Source: Acetobacterium malicum subsp. dehalogenans DSM 11527
Lineage (GTDB): Bacteria; Bacillota; Clostridia; Eubacteriales; Eubacteriaceae
Assembly: GCF_000472665.1 (NCBI RefSeq)
Contig: NZ_AXAC01000014.1
Coordinates: 1 to 64,000 of the forward strand
Reading direction: 5' to 3'
Length of the DNA: 64,000 nt
Every line of letters begins with the position of its first letter. Position 1 is the first letter of the stretch. Both the position numbers and the translations under genes were made by a program. Below, one piece after another: positions 27,226 to 35,334 of this stretch. The notes below the pieces were generated by a model. The model saw only the letters and a program-made list of their open reading frames with translations. It searched no databases and was not told where the DNA came from.

Positions 27226-27717
27226 ATGAGCGCAATTTTTAGTCGAACCAGTGTTAGAAAGTATGAAAACAAAGAAGTGGAAGCGGAAAAAATCGATGCG
27301 ATTCTAAGAGCTGCGATGGCCGCCCCATCAGCTGCCAATCAACAACCCTGGGAGTTTTATGTGGTTAAAAACAAAGAAACCCTGGCCGCACTGGCTGATT
27401 GTAGTCCCTATGGTGGATGTGTTAAGGATGCTGCCATGGCGATTGTACCGGTTTACCGTAAAGAAATGATGATGCCGGAATTTGCCAACATCGACATGGC
27501 TGCCGCCACCCAGAATATCCTGCTGGAAGTTACCGAGTTGGGCCTGGGCGCTGTCTGGATTGGTATTGCACCACTGGCAGACCGGATGGAAAATGTCCGC
27601 AAGGTGTTGCAGATACCGGATCATCTTAGCCCCTACGCGATCATTCCGATTGGTTATCCAGTGGAAGGTGCCGAGCAGAAAGACCGGTTTGATGCCGAAC
27701 GGGTCCATTTTGAGTAA
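27226..27717 (+). CDS. Nitroreductase-family FMN protein
   Basis: 163 residues, on the short side for the family. It opens IFSRTSVRKYENKEVEAEKI, which contains the R-S/T-x-R-x-Y/F FMN-phosphate motif. MAAPSAANQQPWEFYVV, the FMN-binding loop, follows, and the C-terminal part has GLGAVWIGIAP and a final IPIGYP stretch. ATG 27226 follows TTGGAGG; an upstream in-frame start lacks a site. Family members reduce nitro compounds, quinones or flavins with NAD(P)H. The divergent HxlR regulator suggests induction by electrophiles or oxidants. It ends before a strong terminator at 27744-27784. Confidence 0.9.
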   Translation: MSAIFSRTSVRKYENKEVEAEKIDAILRAAMAAPSAANQQPWEFYVVKNKETLAALADCSPYGGCVKDAAMAIVPVYRKEMMMPEFANIDMAAATQNILLEVTELGLGAVWIGIAPLADRMENVRKVLQIPDHLSPYAIIPIGYPVEGAEQKDRFDAERVHFE

Positions 27718-27743
27718 GCCGGAAAAATTCTGATTAACTGATC

Positions 27744-27784
27744 AAAAGCCGCAGCAGCCAATAAATGGTTGTTGCGGCTTTTTT
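27744..27784 (+). terminator. Nitroreductase terminator
   Basis: AAAAGCCGCA (27744-27753) pairs with TGCGGCTTTT (27773-27782); the inner CCA/TGG extends the stem, and a T6 run follows. Confidence 0.85.
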
Positions 27785-27837
27785 AGAATTTTTGCATGGT
27801 TTGCAAGTATAGAAATTTTTTCGTTTGCGTTTCTTCT

Positions 27838-27935
27838 ATAACCGGTTAATACTGGTTTAATTTGTTTGAAAACGTTAAATAGTCATTGACAGAAAAAATT
27901 GCACATAATATAATATTTACAATTTAACCGGTAAA
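27838..27935 (+). promoter_or_regulatory. Promoter of the 27997 MFS gene with AACCGGTT-type operators
   Basis: A perfect consensus promoter is present: TTGACA (27886-27891), 17 bp, TATAAT (27909-27914). TTTAACCGGTAAA (27923-27935) lies at the expected start site, and a second site, ATAACCGGTTAATAC (27838-27852), is upstream. The same motif at the same place occurs in the corrinoid-protein promoter at 30006. Confidence 0.78.
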
Positions 27936-27996
27936 ATTTTTAATGTGAATCATAAATTTATCTGGGAAAAAACGCTATGATTGTTAGGAGAAAGTT

Positions 27997-29163
27997 TTGG
28001 AAAAGAAAAAAATTAAAATTGCGATTCTGTCGATATCATCATTACTGATGATATCCATGACCGCATCAGCGATTCTGGCCGATATTCAGGCTTATTTTGT
28101 GGGTGTCGATCCATCGTTGATTTCGATGGTTTTAACCATTCCAGCCTTGATGGGGTTGGTGTTTGCCTTTGCCTCCGGTCCACTGTCACTGCGGCTGCCG
28201 AAGAAAAGTCTGGTGATTTTCGGTCTGGTTTGTGGACTGACTGGGGGGATGATCGCGCTATTTTTTGGCTCCATCAGTATTTATGTGCTGCTTGGCTGCA
28301 GTTTGTTACTGGGAATCGCCCAGGGTATGAATTCCACCATGTCGATGGCCCTGATTGCCGATTATTTTGTGGCGGAAGAAAGTGGTGCCCTGATGGGGCT
28401 GCAGTCGGCCTTTGTCAATGGCGGTAGTATGGTGCTATTGTTCAGTTCCGGGATGCTAGCCGGGATTTCATGGCAGATGTCTTATTTAGTCTATCTGGTT
28501 TTTATTCCGGTGATCTTTCTGGTCATCAAAAACCTGCCTAAGGATCAGGCCCCGCCCCATGCCGAAGAAAAACATGCCGAGAAAAGTGCCAAGCTTAACG
28601 CCCGGGTTTATTTTACGGCCCTGACGATGTTTCTGTTTGGGGTTTTCCTGTTTGTCTTTCAAACCAATATTGCCCTTTACGTGTCTGGCAAGGGATTGGG
28701 GGATGCCTCTACCAGCGGGTTGATTAATACCTCCATGTCCGCCGCCGGGATGCTCACCGGAATCTTGTTTGGGCGGATGCAGCGGGTCCTGAAAAAGCTG
28801 GTGATCCCGGTATCACTACTAGTTGGGGGTATGGGGATGCTGCTGATCTTTGTGCTGGGTAGTTTGCCGTCACTCTTTATCGGGGCGATGTGCTGTGGTT
28901 TCTGTCTGGCCACCATCAATCCGGCGGGTACCTTCCAGGCGGCCAATGCCGTTCATCCGTCGATCAGTTCATTGGCCATCGCTATTGTCACCGCTGCCAC
29001 CAGTGTTGGGATCTTTGTCTCGCCAATCGTTTCCAATGGGGTCGCTAGTTTAGCTGGCGGCAATATCGAAATTAAATTTCTGCTGGCGGCCGTCGGGCTG
29101 GCGGCGGTTGGGGTGATGTCTTTTATCGGCAATGCTATTCTCGACAAAAAACAAACGATCTAA
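27997..29163 (+). CDS. MFS transporter
   Basis: 388 residues with about 12 hydrophobic segments and a charged central loop (PPHAEEKHAEKSAK). The start is TTG 27997, seven bases after AGGAG, following a consensus promoter. The protein belongs to the major facilitator superfamily, but the substrate cannot be inferred. It is convergent with the TetR gene at 29233, and its promoter carries the same AACCGGTT-type operator as the TetR/corrinoid-protein divergent region. It is therefore likely part of the TetR regulon with the orphan corrinoid protein. Import of a methylated substrate or efflux of a product are both possible. Confidence 0.85.
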   Translation: MEKKKIKIAILSISSLLMISMTASAILADIQAYFVGVDPSLISMVLTIPALMGLVFAFASGPLSLRLPKKSLVIFGLVCGLTGGMIALFFGSISIYVLLGCSLLLGIAQGMNSTMSMALIADYFVAEESGALMGLQSAFVNGGSMVLLFSSGMLAGISWQMSYLVYLVFIPVIFLVIKNLPKDQAPPHAEEKHAEKSAKLNARVYFTALTMFLFGVFLFVFQTNIALYVSGKGLGDASTSGLINTSMSAAGMLTGILFGRMQRVLKKLVIPVSLLVGGMGMLLIFVLGSLPSLFIGAMCCGFCLATINPAGTFQAANAVHPSISSLAIAIVTAATSVGIFVSPIVSNGVASLAGGNIEIKFLLAAVGLAAVGVMSFIGNAILDKKQTI

Positions 29164-29180
29164 AATCTGTCATCAACGTT

Positions 29181-29217
29181 AAAACCGCCCGGATTCATGA
29201 AGAATCCGGGCGGTTTT
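29181..29217. terminator. Bidirectional terminator between MFS and TetR genes
   Basis: AAAACCGCCCGGATT (29181-29195) pairs perfectly with AATCCGGGCGGTTTT (29203-29217), loop of 7, between convergent genes. Confidence 0.9.
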
Positions 29218-29232
29218 GTTTTTTGGATGCGT

Positions 29233-29898
29233 TTAATCAATTTGAAAATAGGGTTTAAAGCTGAAGGGCACGGTTTCCAGCACTGTTTTGCTCTCAGCAA
29301 TTATTTCGTCAATCCGCGGGCTATCGATGTGCATCAGCATAAAGTTCAACCGGATAATATAATCCAGGCAGTCATCTCGGGTGCACTTGAACTCACCCCG
29401 GTCAAAGGCCCACATCAGGGAGAAACTGGAAGATCGGGCAGCATTGGCGATCATTGCCAGCTCATCGGTTTTTTCGTCAAAATCCAGATGATAGCGGCGT
29501 TGGTGCATTTTATAGAGGACATTGCCTTCGGTGCTGAACATATCCTCATACTTGTCATCGGCCAGCTCGCGGATAAACTGCATGGCTTTGGGGTCGGATA
29601 GAAACATCAGATGATAGAGCCGGATCTCTACCGCCGTACCGACCTGGAGATCGGTACGGCGGTCTTTAAAATAGTTGTTGTAAAGTTTTAAAGCAACGGT
29701 GTTCTTTAGATCAAAAAGGAAGGCGTCACCGACGGATCGGCCCAGGCTTGATTTTGATTTGAAATAGTAGGAGATCAGCGGTTTGGTAATTTCGCAGATC
29801 TCGGCAATCTGATCCAGGTATGTTTTTTTATAGCCTTGCTCGTAAAACAGCTGGCTGGCCACCTTGAGAATATTTTCTTTCTGGTTATTCATGGTCAT
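29233..29898 (-). CDS. TetR-family regulator of the corrinoid-protein/MFS regulon
   Basis: 221 residues. The N-terminal TetR domain (about 8-55) reads ILKVASQLFYEQGYKKTYLD, then QIAEICEITK and SYYFKSKSSL. The C-terminal effector domain is not recognised. The gene is divergent from the corrinoid protein at 30224. Sites with the AACCGGTT core lie close to its own start (29974), over the corrinoid-protein start site (30044) and over the MFS start site (27923). The most economical reading is a repressor that binds these and controls all three transcripts; this is inference from position and repetition. Confidence 0.88.
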   Translation of the reverse strand: MTMNNQKENILKVASQLFYEQGYKKTYLDQIAEICEITKPLISYYFKSKSSLGRSVGDAFLFDLKNTVALKLYNNYFKDRRTDLQVGTAVEIRLYHLMFLSDPKAMQFIRELADDKYEDMFSTEGNVLYKMHQRRYHLDFDEKTDELAMIANAARSSSFSLMWAFDRGEFKCTRDDCLDYIIRLNFMLMHIDSPRIDEIIAESKTVLETVPFSFKPYFQID

Positions 29899-29973
29899 CT
29901 CTCTCGCATTGGAATTTTTAAATATCTTTTTATTTTAGCCTTTTCGGCGGGGGGATGCAAGTTTATTTTACTG

Positions 29974-30070
29974 TACCGGTTTAAATTAAATTAATTTAAA
30001 AAAGATTGACTTTTCGTAAAAAACCGATTACAATACGATTACTGAACCGGTTAAAATATTTGAACCGGGA
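29974..30070 (+). promoter_or_regulatory. Divergent control region: corrinoid-protein promoter and AACCGGTT operators
   Basis: TTGACT (30006-30011), 17 bp, TACAAT (30029-30034) forms the promoter toward 30224. GAACCGGTTAAAAT (30044-30057) covers the start site, and a half-like copy GAACCGGGA follows (30062-30070). TACCGGTTTAAA (29974-29985) lies toward the TetR gene. The leader to the ATG is about 180 bases, unusually long, with no recognised riboswitch. Confidence 0.75.
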
Positions 30071-30223
30071 GAAATATTCTGGAGCAATCCCCGTTATCAT
30101 AGGATAATTGCGATTATTATGCGTTTAAAAAGAGTTGAAAAAAATATGATGAAAACGGTGATATGTTTTCCAGACAGTCATATTTCGTAAGAACATTGAA
30201 TTCATTTAACAGGAGGAAGAAAG

Positions 30224-30853
30224 ATGTCAAAAATTGTAGAAGTCAAAGCCAAAGTTGAAGCAGGAAAATCTAAACTGGTGCCCGGACTGGTTCAGGAAGC
30301 ATTGGATGCCGGTGCTGCACCGGAAGAGATTCTCCAGGCAATGGTTGATTCCATGGGTGTAGTTGGGGAGAAGTTCTCATCCGGAGAAATCTTTGTGCCG
30401 GAAATGCTGATCGCTGCTAAAGCCATGTCAAAAGGTGTGGAAGTTTTAAAACCATTGATGGCTGGCGATGGCTCGGCATCAATGGGTACCTGCGTCATCG
30501 GTACGGTTGCCGGAGATTTACATGATATCGGAAAGAATCTTGTTTCCATGATGATCGAAAGTGCGGGCTTTGATATGGTGGATCTGGGAGTTGATGTCCC
30601 CGCTGATAATTTTGTCAAGGCTGTTAAAGATAATGATAAGGTTGTTCTGGTTGCCTGCTCCGGTTTGCTGACAACAACGATGCCGGCGTTAAAAGAAGCA
30701 GTTCAGACCATTAAAACGGCTTGTCCTGACGTTAAAGTAATTGTTGGAGGCGCGCCAGTGACACCAGAATACGCAGCAGAAGTGGGTGCCGACGGTTATG
30801 CTCCTGATGCCGGCAGTGCTGCCGTGAAAGCTAAAGAACTGGTTACTGCTTAA
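30224..30853 (+). CDS. Corrinoid protein (B12-binding methyl carrier), orphan
   Basis: 209 residues, closely similar end to end to the corrinoid protein at 11627. The cobalamin-ligand motif DLHDIG is at residues 98-103 (H100), within GTVAGDLHDIGKNLV, followed by SGLLTTTMPALKEAV and GGAPV. AGGAGG lies just before ATG 30224. Unlike its paralogue, no methyltransferase gene adjoins it; neighbours are a TetR regulator and two MFS transporters. It must therefore work with methyltransferases from elsewhere, such as the lone UROD-fold enzyme at 7030 or the set at 9.7 kb. Control is probably by the divergent TetR. Confidence 0.93.
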   Translation: MSKIVEVKAKVEAGKSKLVPGLVQEALDAGAAPEEILQAMVDSMGVVGEKFSSGEIFVPEMLIAAKAMSKGVEVLKPLMAGDGSASMGTCVIGTVAGDLHDIGKNLVSMMIESAGFDMVDLGVDVPADNFVKAVKDNDKVVLVACSGLLTTTMPALKEAVQTIKTACPDVKVIVGGAPVTPEYAAEVGADGYAPDAGSAAVKAKELVTA

Positions 30854-31000
30854 AGTGCGCAAGTGCTTTCATTCCCTGTCAGACATCCGGTCTTCTCATC
30901 GATAATTCTGAAGGTGTTGCGTCACCGTCAGTAAAGAAATTGTCCGCATGATCAGGGTGCTATTTTAGAACCTTCCAGAATAAATTTATTTAATTTCAAG

Positions 31001-31031
31001 TATTTGCGAAACCTTCGTTGTTTCGCAAATA
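31001..31031. repeat. Perfect 12-bp inverted repeat between corrinoid-protein and MFS genes
   Basis: TATTTGCGAAAC (31001-31012) and GTTTCGCAAATA (31020-31031) are exact reverse complements with a 7-base loop. No T-run follows. It occupies the same relative place as the perfect repeat at 12327-12369 in the other corrinoid operon. Confidence 0.72.
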
Positions 31032-31060
31032 CTGAATATACAAAAATAAGGAGGAAAAAA

Positions 31061-32245
31061 ATGAACAAAACAGTAAAACCCATCTCAACCTTCACGATTT
31101 TGGCCATGGCGTTTTTCGGAATGGGTGTCGGGACCATTACCCCAGCCCTAAATGCAATTTTTGTACAGTTCTCAGATTTGCCGATTACAACTCTTTTGCT
31201 GGTGTCCACACTGCCCTCATTAACCGTTATTCCAGCCACTCTGATTGCCGGGTCTGTTGCCGGTAGTAAAGTAAAATACCGAACCCTGGCAATAATCGGG
31301 ATGACCCTTTTTGTCCTTGGCGGTATTGCCCCGTATTTCGCAACTGACTTTACCGTGATTTTACTTGAACGAGCTATCTTTGGTATTGGTCTTGGGATCA
31401 TGTCACCACTGGCTAATTCCCTGGTCATGGGCGTTTATGAAGGCGACAAAGTCGCCAGCATGACGGGTATGGTTACCCTGGCGATGAACATCGGCGGTAT
31501 GGTGCTTCAATTTATGGGCGGTTATTTTGCCGGAATTGGCTGGAATTACAGCTTCTTGCCCCATGCATTAGGTATTATTTCTTTAATAATGGTTATCTTT
31601 TTCTTGCCAGAGCCACCAAAAGCTCCGGTAACAGCAGAAACCCAGGCCGCTCCCAAAGAAAAACTACCGGTCAAATTGTTTATTATCGTGCTGGTATATG
31701 GTCTTTACACCTTGTCCATTTATCCGATGCTCGTCAATATGTCCACCCTGATTGTTGATCGGGGAATGGGAACAACTGCAACCGCAGGTGTTGTCCTGGC
31801 GCTTTTGACCATTGGTGGAATGGTAGCCGGTTCTGTTTTTGGTAAGGTATTCAAGATGTCCGGTCGCTTTATTATGGCTCTGGGTTATGCTTTAGCAACA
31901 ATCGGTCTGGTGATGGTGGTTTTTGCCAGCAACATTGCACTGTTGTCAGTTGGTGTCTTTATTGAAGGTTTTGCCATGTCCACCCTGATTCCGGCCAGTA
32001 TGATGCTCATTTCGATGACCGTTAAACCAAGCCAGATGGCTATAGGTGTGTCCTTCTTCATGGCTGGTATGAACCTCTTCGGATTCCTGTCAACCTACTG
32101 GATTGGCGCTATTGCCGCCGTAACCGGTGACGCCGTGACCGCTCCAATTGCGGTTGGTGCTTGTGTAACAGCTGCTTTCTTTGTGATCTATCTCATTATC
32201 AATCCGTTAAAATCGGGTGCACCGGTTGCCCCTGAACGCGGATAA
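31061..32245 (+). CDS. MFS transporter downstream of the orphan corrinoid protein
   Basis: 394 residues, about 12 hydrophobic segments, starting KPISTFTILAMAFFGMGVGT. ATG 31061 follows AAGGAGG; a longer upstream frame overlaps the hairpin and has no site. The loop after the second helix contains GSKVKYRTLAIIG, resembling the MFS signature between helices 2 and 3. It is only modestly similar to the MFS protein at 27997. It lies about 200 bases after the corrinoid-protein gene, with a perfect hairpin between, and probably shares its transcript. The substrate is unknown; transport of a methyl donor is a guess from context. Confidence 0.85.
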   Translation: MNKTVKPISTFTILAMAFFGMGVGTITPALNAIFVQFSDLPITTLLLVSTLPSLTVIPATLIAGSVAGSKVKYRTLAIIGMTLFVLGGIAPYFATDFTVILLERAIFGIGLGIMSPLANSLVMGVYEGDKVASMTGMVTLAMNIGGMVLQFMGGYFAGIGWNYSFLPHALGIISLIMVIFFLPEPPKAPVTAETQAAPKEKLPVKLFIIVLVYGLYTLSIYPMLVNMSTLIVDRGMGTTATAGVVLALLTIGGMVAGSVFGKVFKMSGRFIMALGYALATIGLVMVVFASNIALLSVGVFIEGFAMSTLIPASMMLISMTVKPSQMAIGVSFFMAGMNLFGFLSTYWIGAIAAVTGDAVTAPIAVGACVTAAFFVIYLIINPLKSGAPVAPERG

Positions 32246-32288
32246 AGTGATCAAGAACCAGAACTGTTCTATTGAATAAAACTGAAAT

Positions 32289-32323
32289 AAAGCCTTCCGT
32301 TGTAATTGAAAATGGGAGGCTTT
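32289..32323 (+). terminator. MFS terminator
   Basis: AAAGCCTTCC (32289-32298) pairs with GGGAGGCTTT (32314-32323), one G-T pair, followed by TATTTAT. Confidence 0.65.
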
Positions 32324-32390
32324 TATTTATGTAAATTTAAGCATGGGTGATCTTAGTGAAACGGCTCTCATGAATTGAGTTGTTGCACAA

Positions 32391-32455
32391 AAAAACACCA
32401 GACCAATGCACGATATGATATTAGATGATATCAATACATTAGTCAGGTGTTTTTA
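32391..32455. terminator. Bidirectional terminator between MFS and PanE-like genes
   Basis: AAAAACACCAGACCAATG (32391-32408) pairs with CATTAGTCAGGTGTTTTT (32437-32455 region) with two imperfect positions. The loop contains a further GATAT/ATATC pairing. It is flanked by A-runs and T-runs on both strands. Confidence 0.75.
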
Positions 32456-32517
32456 TTAGCTACGTCAGGTATTTGGTGCAAGTTGACCTCGATGAGAGGC
32501 TATGAGGGCGATGTCTG

Positions 32518-33435
32518 TCACTGAGCTAATTCGCTGAATGCCTGTGCCATCCGTTGATAAGTCGGCATCGGAACGCGGTAATGTGCACCCATCCGCAGGA
32601 CTTCAAAAACCAGGCCGTCAATCTCTGACTTTTTGCCCAGACTAATATCACGTTGCATTGAAGTTGAAGCTGTTGGTGCCAGTGAGTCCAGGATATCCAG
32701 ATTAAACTGGACGATATCAACATCGAAATGAATGTCCATGGCCAGGGCCAGCGCTTCGATTTCCCGCAGTAAAGCTATATAGGTGTCCCTAATTTTACCA
32801 GGCTTCTGAACCGCTCCGGCCTCAACCTGATAATACAAACCGCAGGCCGCCATTGCCGATACATAGGAAAATTTCTGTAAAGCGTCTTTGCGGATATCCG
32901 GGGATAGGATACCCAGAATAGCGCTGTCATTTAAATCTGCTTCAATTTGCTTCAGAACCGGGCGGAATTGGGCGGGATCACGGACTCCGAAAAAAACCCT
33001 GAAAATTTTGCCGTGCATCTTGATTTTTCCCGGTCCGGTAATATTGGCGGAGATATAAATGCAGCCGTCGGTAACCAGCAGCTCGGGGAGTAGGACCTGA
33101 AGTTTTCCACCGGTACCATAAATGTTTAAAATGGGAATTACCACGGTATTTTTATCAGCGATCCGTTTGATAAACGGAACAATATCGGCTAGTGAATAGC
33201 CTTTGACGCAGACAAAAATCACATCCGGACGTTCATCATAATGCTCGGAGTCGCAAACCTTGATCGGGGCGACCGTATAAGTCCCTTGCCAATTGGTTTC
33301 TAACTCAATTCCGTTTTCCCTGATCCGGTCAAGGTGTGGGCCTCTGGCAATTAAGGTCACATCTTTCCCGGCTTTGGCCAGATAGGCCCCAATGCATCCA
33401 CCAGTCCCGCCGGCTCCGATAACCAGATATTTCAT
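32518..33435 (-). CDS. Ketopantoate reductase-family protein (PanE/ApbA type)
   Basis: 305 residues. The N-terminal NAD(P)-binding Rossmann motif reads LVIGAGGTGGCIGAYLAKAG. A conserved KGYSLADIV segment follows (the catalytic lysine region of PanE, VKxxd), then an ANITGPGKIKMHG stretch. The C-terminal helical domain keeps the NxxDxL-like pattern. Family members reduce 2-dehydropantoate to pantoate for coenzyme A synthesis, but many paralogues act on other 2-oxo acids. With no other pantothenate genes nearby, the physiological role is open. The ATG is preceded by AAGGAGC. It is convergent with the MFS gene. Confidence 0.85.
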   Translation of the reverse strand: MKYLVIGAGGTGGCIGAYLAKAGKDVTLIARGPHLDRIRENGIELETNWQGTYTVAPIKVCDSEHYDERPDVIFVCVKGYSLADIVPFIKRIADKNTVVIPILNIYGTGGKLQVLLPELLVTDGCIYISANITGPGKIKMHGKIFRVFFGVRDPAQFRPVLKQIEADLNDSAILGILSPDIRKDALQKFSYVSAMAACGLYYQVEAGAVQKPGKIRDTYIALLREIEALALAMDIHFDVDIVQFNLDILDSLAPTASTSMQRDISLGKKSEIDGLVFEVLRMGAHYRVPMPTYQRMAQAFSELAQ

Positions 33436-33601
33436 AAGCAGCTCCTTCTATACGATCAATAAGACGTTGTTTATTGATAGTATACAGCGAATAAGCATTA
33501 TCAGCAACTGTGTCTTCGGTTACAAAATGCGAAATATTAAAATATTTTTGATCTTCAGCACTCGGCTTCCAGAAGCTTTGGAAAGAGGGGACAAACGGTG
33601 A

Positions 33602-33994
33602 TTATAAATATTGCTGATTACTGGAATAAGAACCCTTAATCTTGTCGTCTTCAAAATCGTTCATGGCCAGGTTATAATTGGAAAGGAACAGCTTCTCAAC
33701 GGCTGACAATTTATGCTTGCTGGCATTGAGGCATTCCTGACACTGGGGGTCGATGGTTTCCGGGATTTGAATATCCGTAGGCTTAGAAACCTGATCAAAA
33801 TCAATATTGGTCAGCTTGCAGTGACTTTCAATATCGACGTCGGTCCAGAGGCTCTTTAAGAATTTTAGACATGATTTTTGAGGCTGCTCAAATAGTTGTT
33901 TTATTTGTGAGTGATTGATATGCTGGCTTATTTTGGTCACAGTATTTTCTAGATCGGACAGGCTAAAATAGTTGTTTAAAGTTAATTGATTCAT
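33602..33994 (-). CDS. Hypothetical 130-residue protein with a C-x2-C pair
   Basis: I do not recognise this protein. It is 130 residues, acidic to neutral and without membrane segments or signal peptide. Cysteines occur at about 43 and 59, and as a pair in PQCQECLNA (about 84-87), which could bind a metal or act as a redox pair. A good ribosome site (AGGAGAATTAAC before ATG) and an isolated position support a real gene. It stands between the PanE-like gene and a TipAS-type MerR gene, both on the same strand. The 368 bases upstream (33995-34363) hold the MerR terminator at 34278-34324 and no other feature I can support. Confidence 0.6.
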   Translation of the reverse strand: MNQLTLNNYFSLSDLENTVTKISQHINHSQIKQLFEQPQKSCLKFLKSLWTDVDIESHCKLTNIDFDQVSKPTDIQIPETIDPQCQECLNASKHKLSAVEKLFLSNYNLAMNDFEDDKIKGSYSSNQQYL

Positions 33995-34277
33995 GTTAAT
34001 TCTCCTAATTTATATGTTATCAGGCAAAGTCAGACTCTGGTGAGTATCACTGCCAATTTTACTGTTTTAAACACCATCCCGATATGGAATTAATTGTTTG
34101 GTGAATAAATAAATAATAACAGATGAATGTGAACGTTATGTTAACAAGAGATTACGAATTTCTGAAGATTTAAGAATCGGGGCTTTATTTGTTGCACGCA
34201 AGCGCATTGAGCCGGGGGAATAATGGGTTGTCACGATTATTGGTTGAACAGCAATGATGATGAGTGTGGAAAATAAA

Positions 34278-34324
34278 AAGAACCATATGGGATTAATATG
34301 GTAGATTAACCCAAAATGGTTCTT
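34278..34324 (-). terminator. Terminator of the TipAS-MerR gene
   Basis: AAGAACCAT (34278-34286) pairs perfectly with ATGGTTCTT (34316-34324), with inner GGG/CCC pairing. On the minus strand a TTTTTATTTT tract follows. Confidence 0.75.
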
Positions 34325-34363
34325 ATAATACAGTGAATTATTGATGATTTTGGGTTTTAATCC

Positions 34364-35101
34364 CTATTTAGCGGTATAAATACCGATGGCATCGCTCATA
34401 AACTGGGCCAGGCCTTCGGCGTGGGTATCAATGTTTACCTTGAACCGGTCATCATGGACGTACATCAGCCCCAGTCCGGACAGAATTTCTTTGGTACAGT
34501 CGTAGTAGTGCCGGGTGATGTTGTCTTGCCACTGGGCGACCAGCTCCTGAACCTCGGGGTCAGTGGCATCTTTTTCCATATTGGCAACAAAGCTGGCATA
34601 GATGGCTTCGGTTTCATTGTGGATTGCTTCCCATTGTTCCGGGCTGTAGCCGTTGGTTTTCTGCTGGCTCTGACGGTAGGCGTCAGTTTTCCCCCAGCGC
34701 TCTTTCACCTCGGTTTCGTATTTTTTCTTGTTCGCTTCAATTTCAGTCATATCAAATGGTTTAAAATTCATGGTTTTTTCTCCTTCTAATTTTTGGTCAA
34801 GCAAGGCAATCAGTTTGTCTAAACGGCGCCGTTTGAGCAGCAGCAGGTGACGTTGTTTTTTAAAGGCATCCATTTCATCATAGTTGGGGTCGGCCAGAAT
34901 CCCTTTGATTTCCTGGATCGAAAAATCCAGCTCTCGTAAGAACAGAATATTCTGGAGCTGGGCCAGATTGGCCGCATCGTAGTATCGATACTTATTTTCG
35001 GTGACCTCACTGGGAATCAGAATTCCTTCACGATGGTAGTAGTGAAGGGTGCGCACACTGACCCCGGTAAGTGTCGCCACTTCCTTAACTGTCATTTTCA
35101 T
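34364..35101 (-). CDS. MerR-family regulator with TipAS ligand domain
   Basis: 245 residues. The N-terminal MerR winged helix (about 2-70: TVKEVATLTGVSVRTLHYYH, then REGILIPSE) is followed by a coiled coil (about 75-110). A C-terminal TipAS-like domain follows (about 120-245, with YSPEQWEAIHNETEAIYASF). TipAS domains bind hydrophobic peptides or drugs in multidrug regulators such as TipA and Mta. There is no divergent target gene; instead the gene has its own MerR-type promoter with a 19-bp spacer, so it is probably autoactivating. A second target elsewhere is likely. Confidence 0.92.
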   Translation of the reverse strand: MKMTVKEVATLTGVSVRTLHYYHREGILIPSEVTENKYRYYDAANLAQLQNILFLRELDFSIQEIKGILADPNYDEMDAFKKQRHLLLLKRRRLDKLIALLDQKLEGEKTMNFKPFDMTEIEANKKKYETEVKERWGKTDAYRQSQQKTNGYSPEQWEAIHNETEAIYASFVANMEKDATDPEVQELVAQWQDNITRHYYDCTKEILSGLGLMYVHDDRFKVNIDTHAEGLAQFMSDAIGIYTAK

Positions 35102-35152
35102 TGGCTTCTCCTTGCTGGATGTTTTTGGCTCGGTTTTCCCTGACCTGATTCT

Positions 35153-35183
35153 ATCATAAACTATGACCTAAGGTTAGAGTCAA
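35153..35183 (-). promoter_or_regulatory. MerR-type promoter (19-bp spacer) of the TipAS-MerR gene
   Basis: On the minus strand TTGACT (35178-35183) and TATGAT (35153-35158) are 19 bp apart. The spacer region contains the dyad ACTCTAACC-TTA-GGTCATAGT with 7 of 9 positions symmetric. Confidence 0.7.
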
Positions 35184-35254
35184 GAGGGGAATTAAAAAAG
35201 TTTTCGTCAGCCTGAAAATATTTGTAACCAGCGGCATTGATTTCATCTGGTTTA

Positions 35255-35283
35255 TTGATCTATTTACAGGTTTATGTCATAAT
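35255..35283 (+). promoter_or_regulatory. Promoter of the dehydratase operon
   Basis: TTGATC (35255-35260), 17 bp, CATAAT (35278-35283), about 50 bases before ATG 35335. Confidence 0.5.
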
Positions 35284-35334
35284 AAGAGATGAGTTTATTG
35301 AGATTAAGAAAGTGACAAAAAGAAGGAGATTAAA

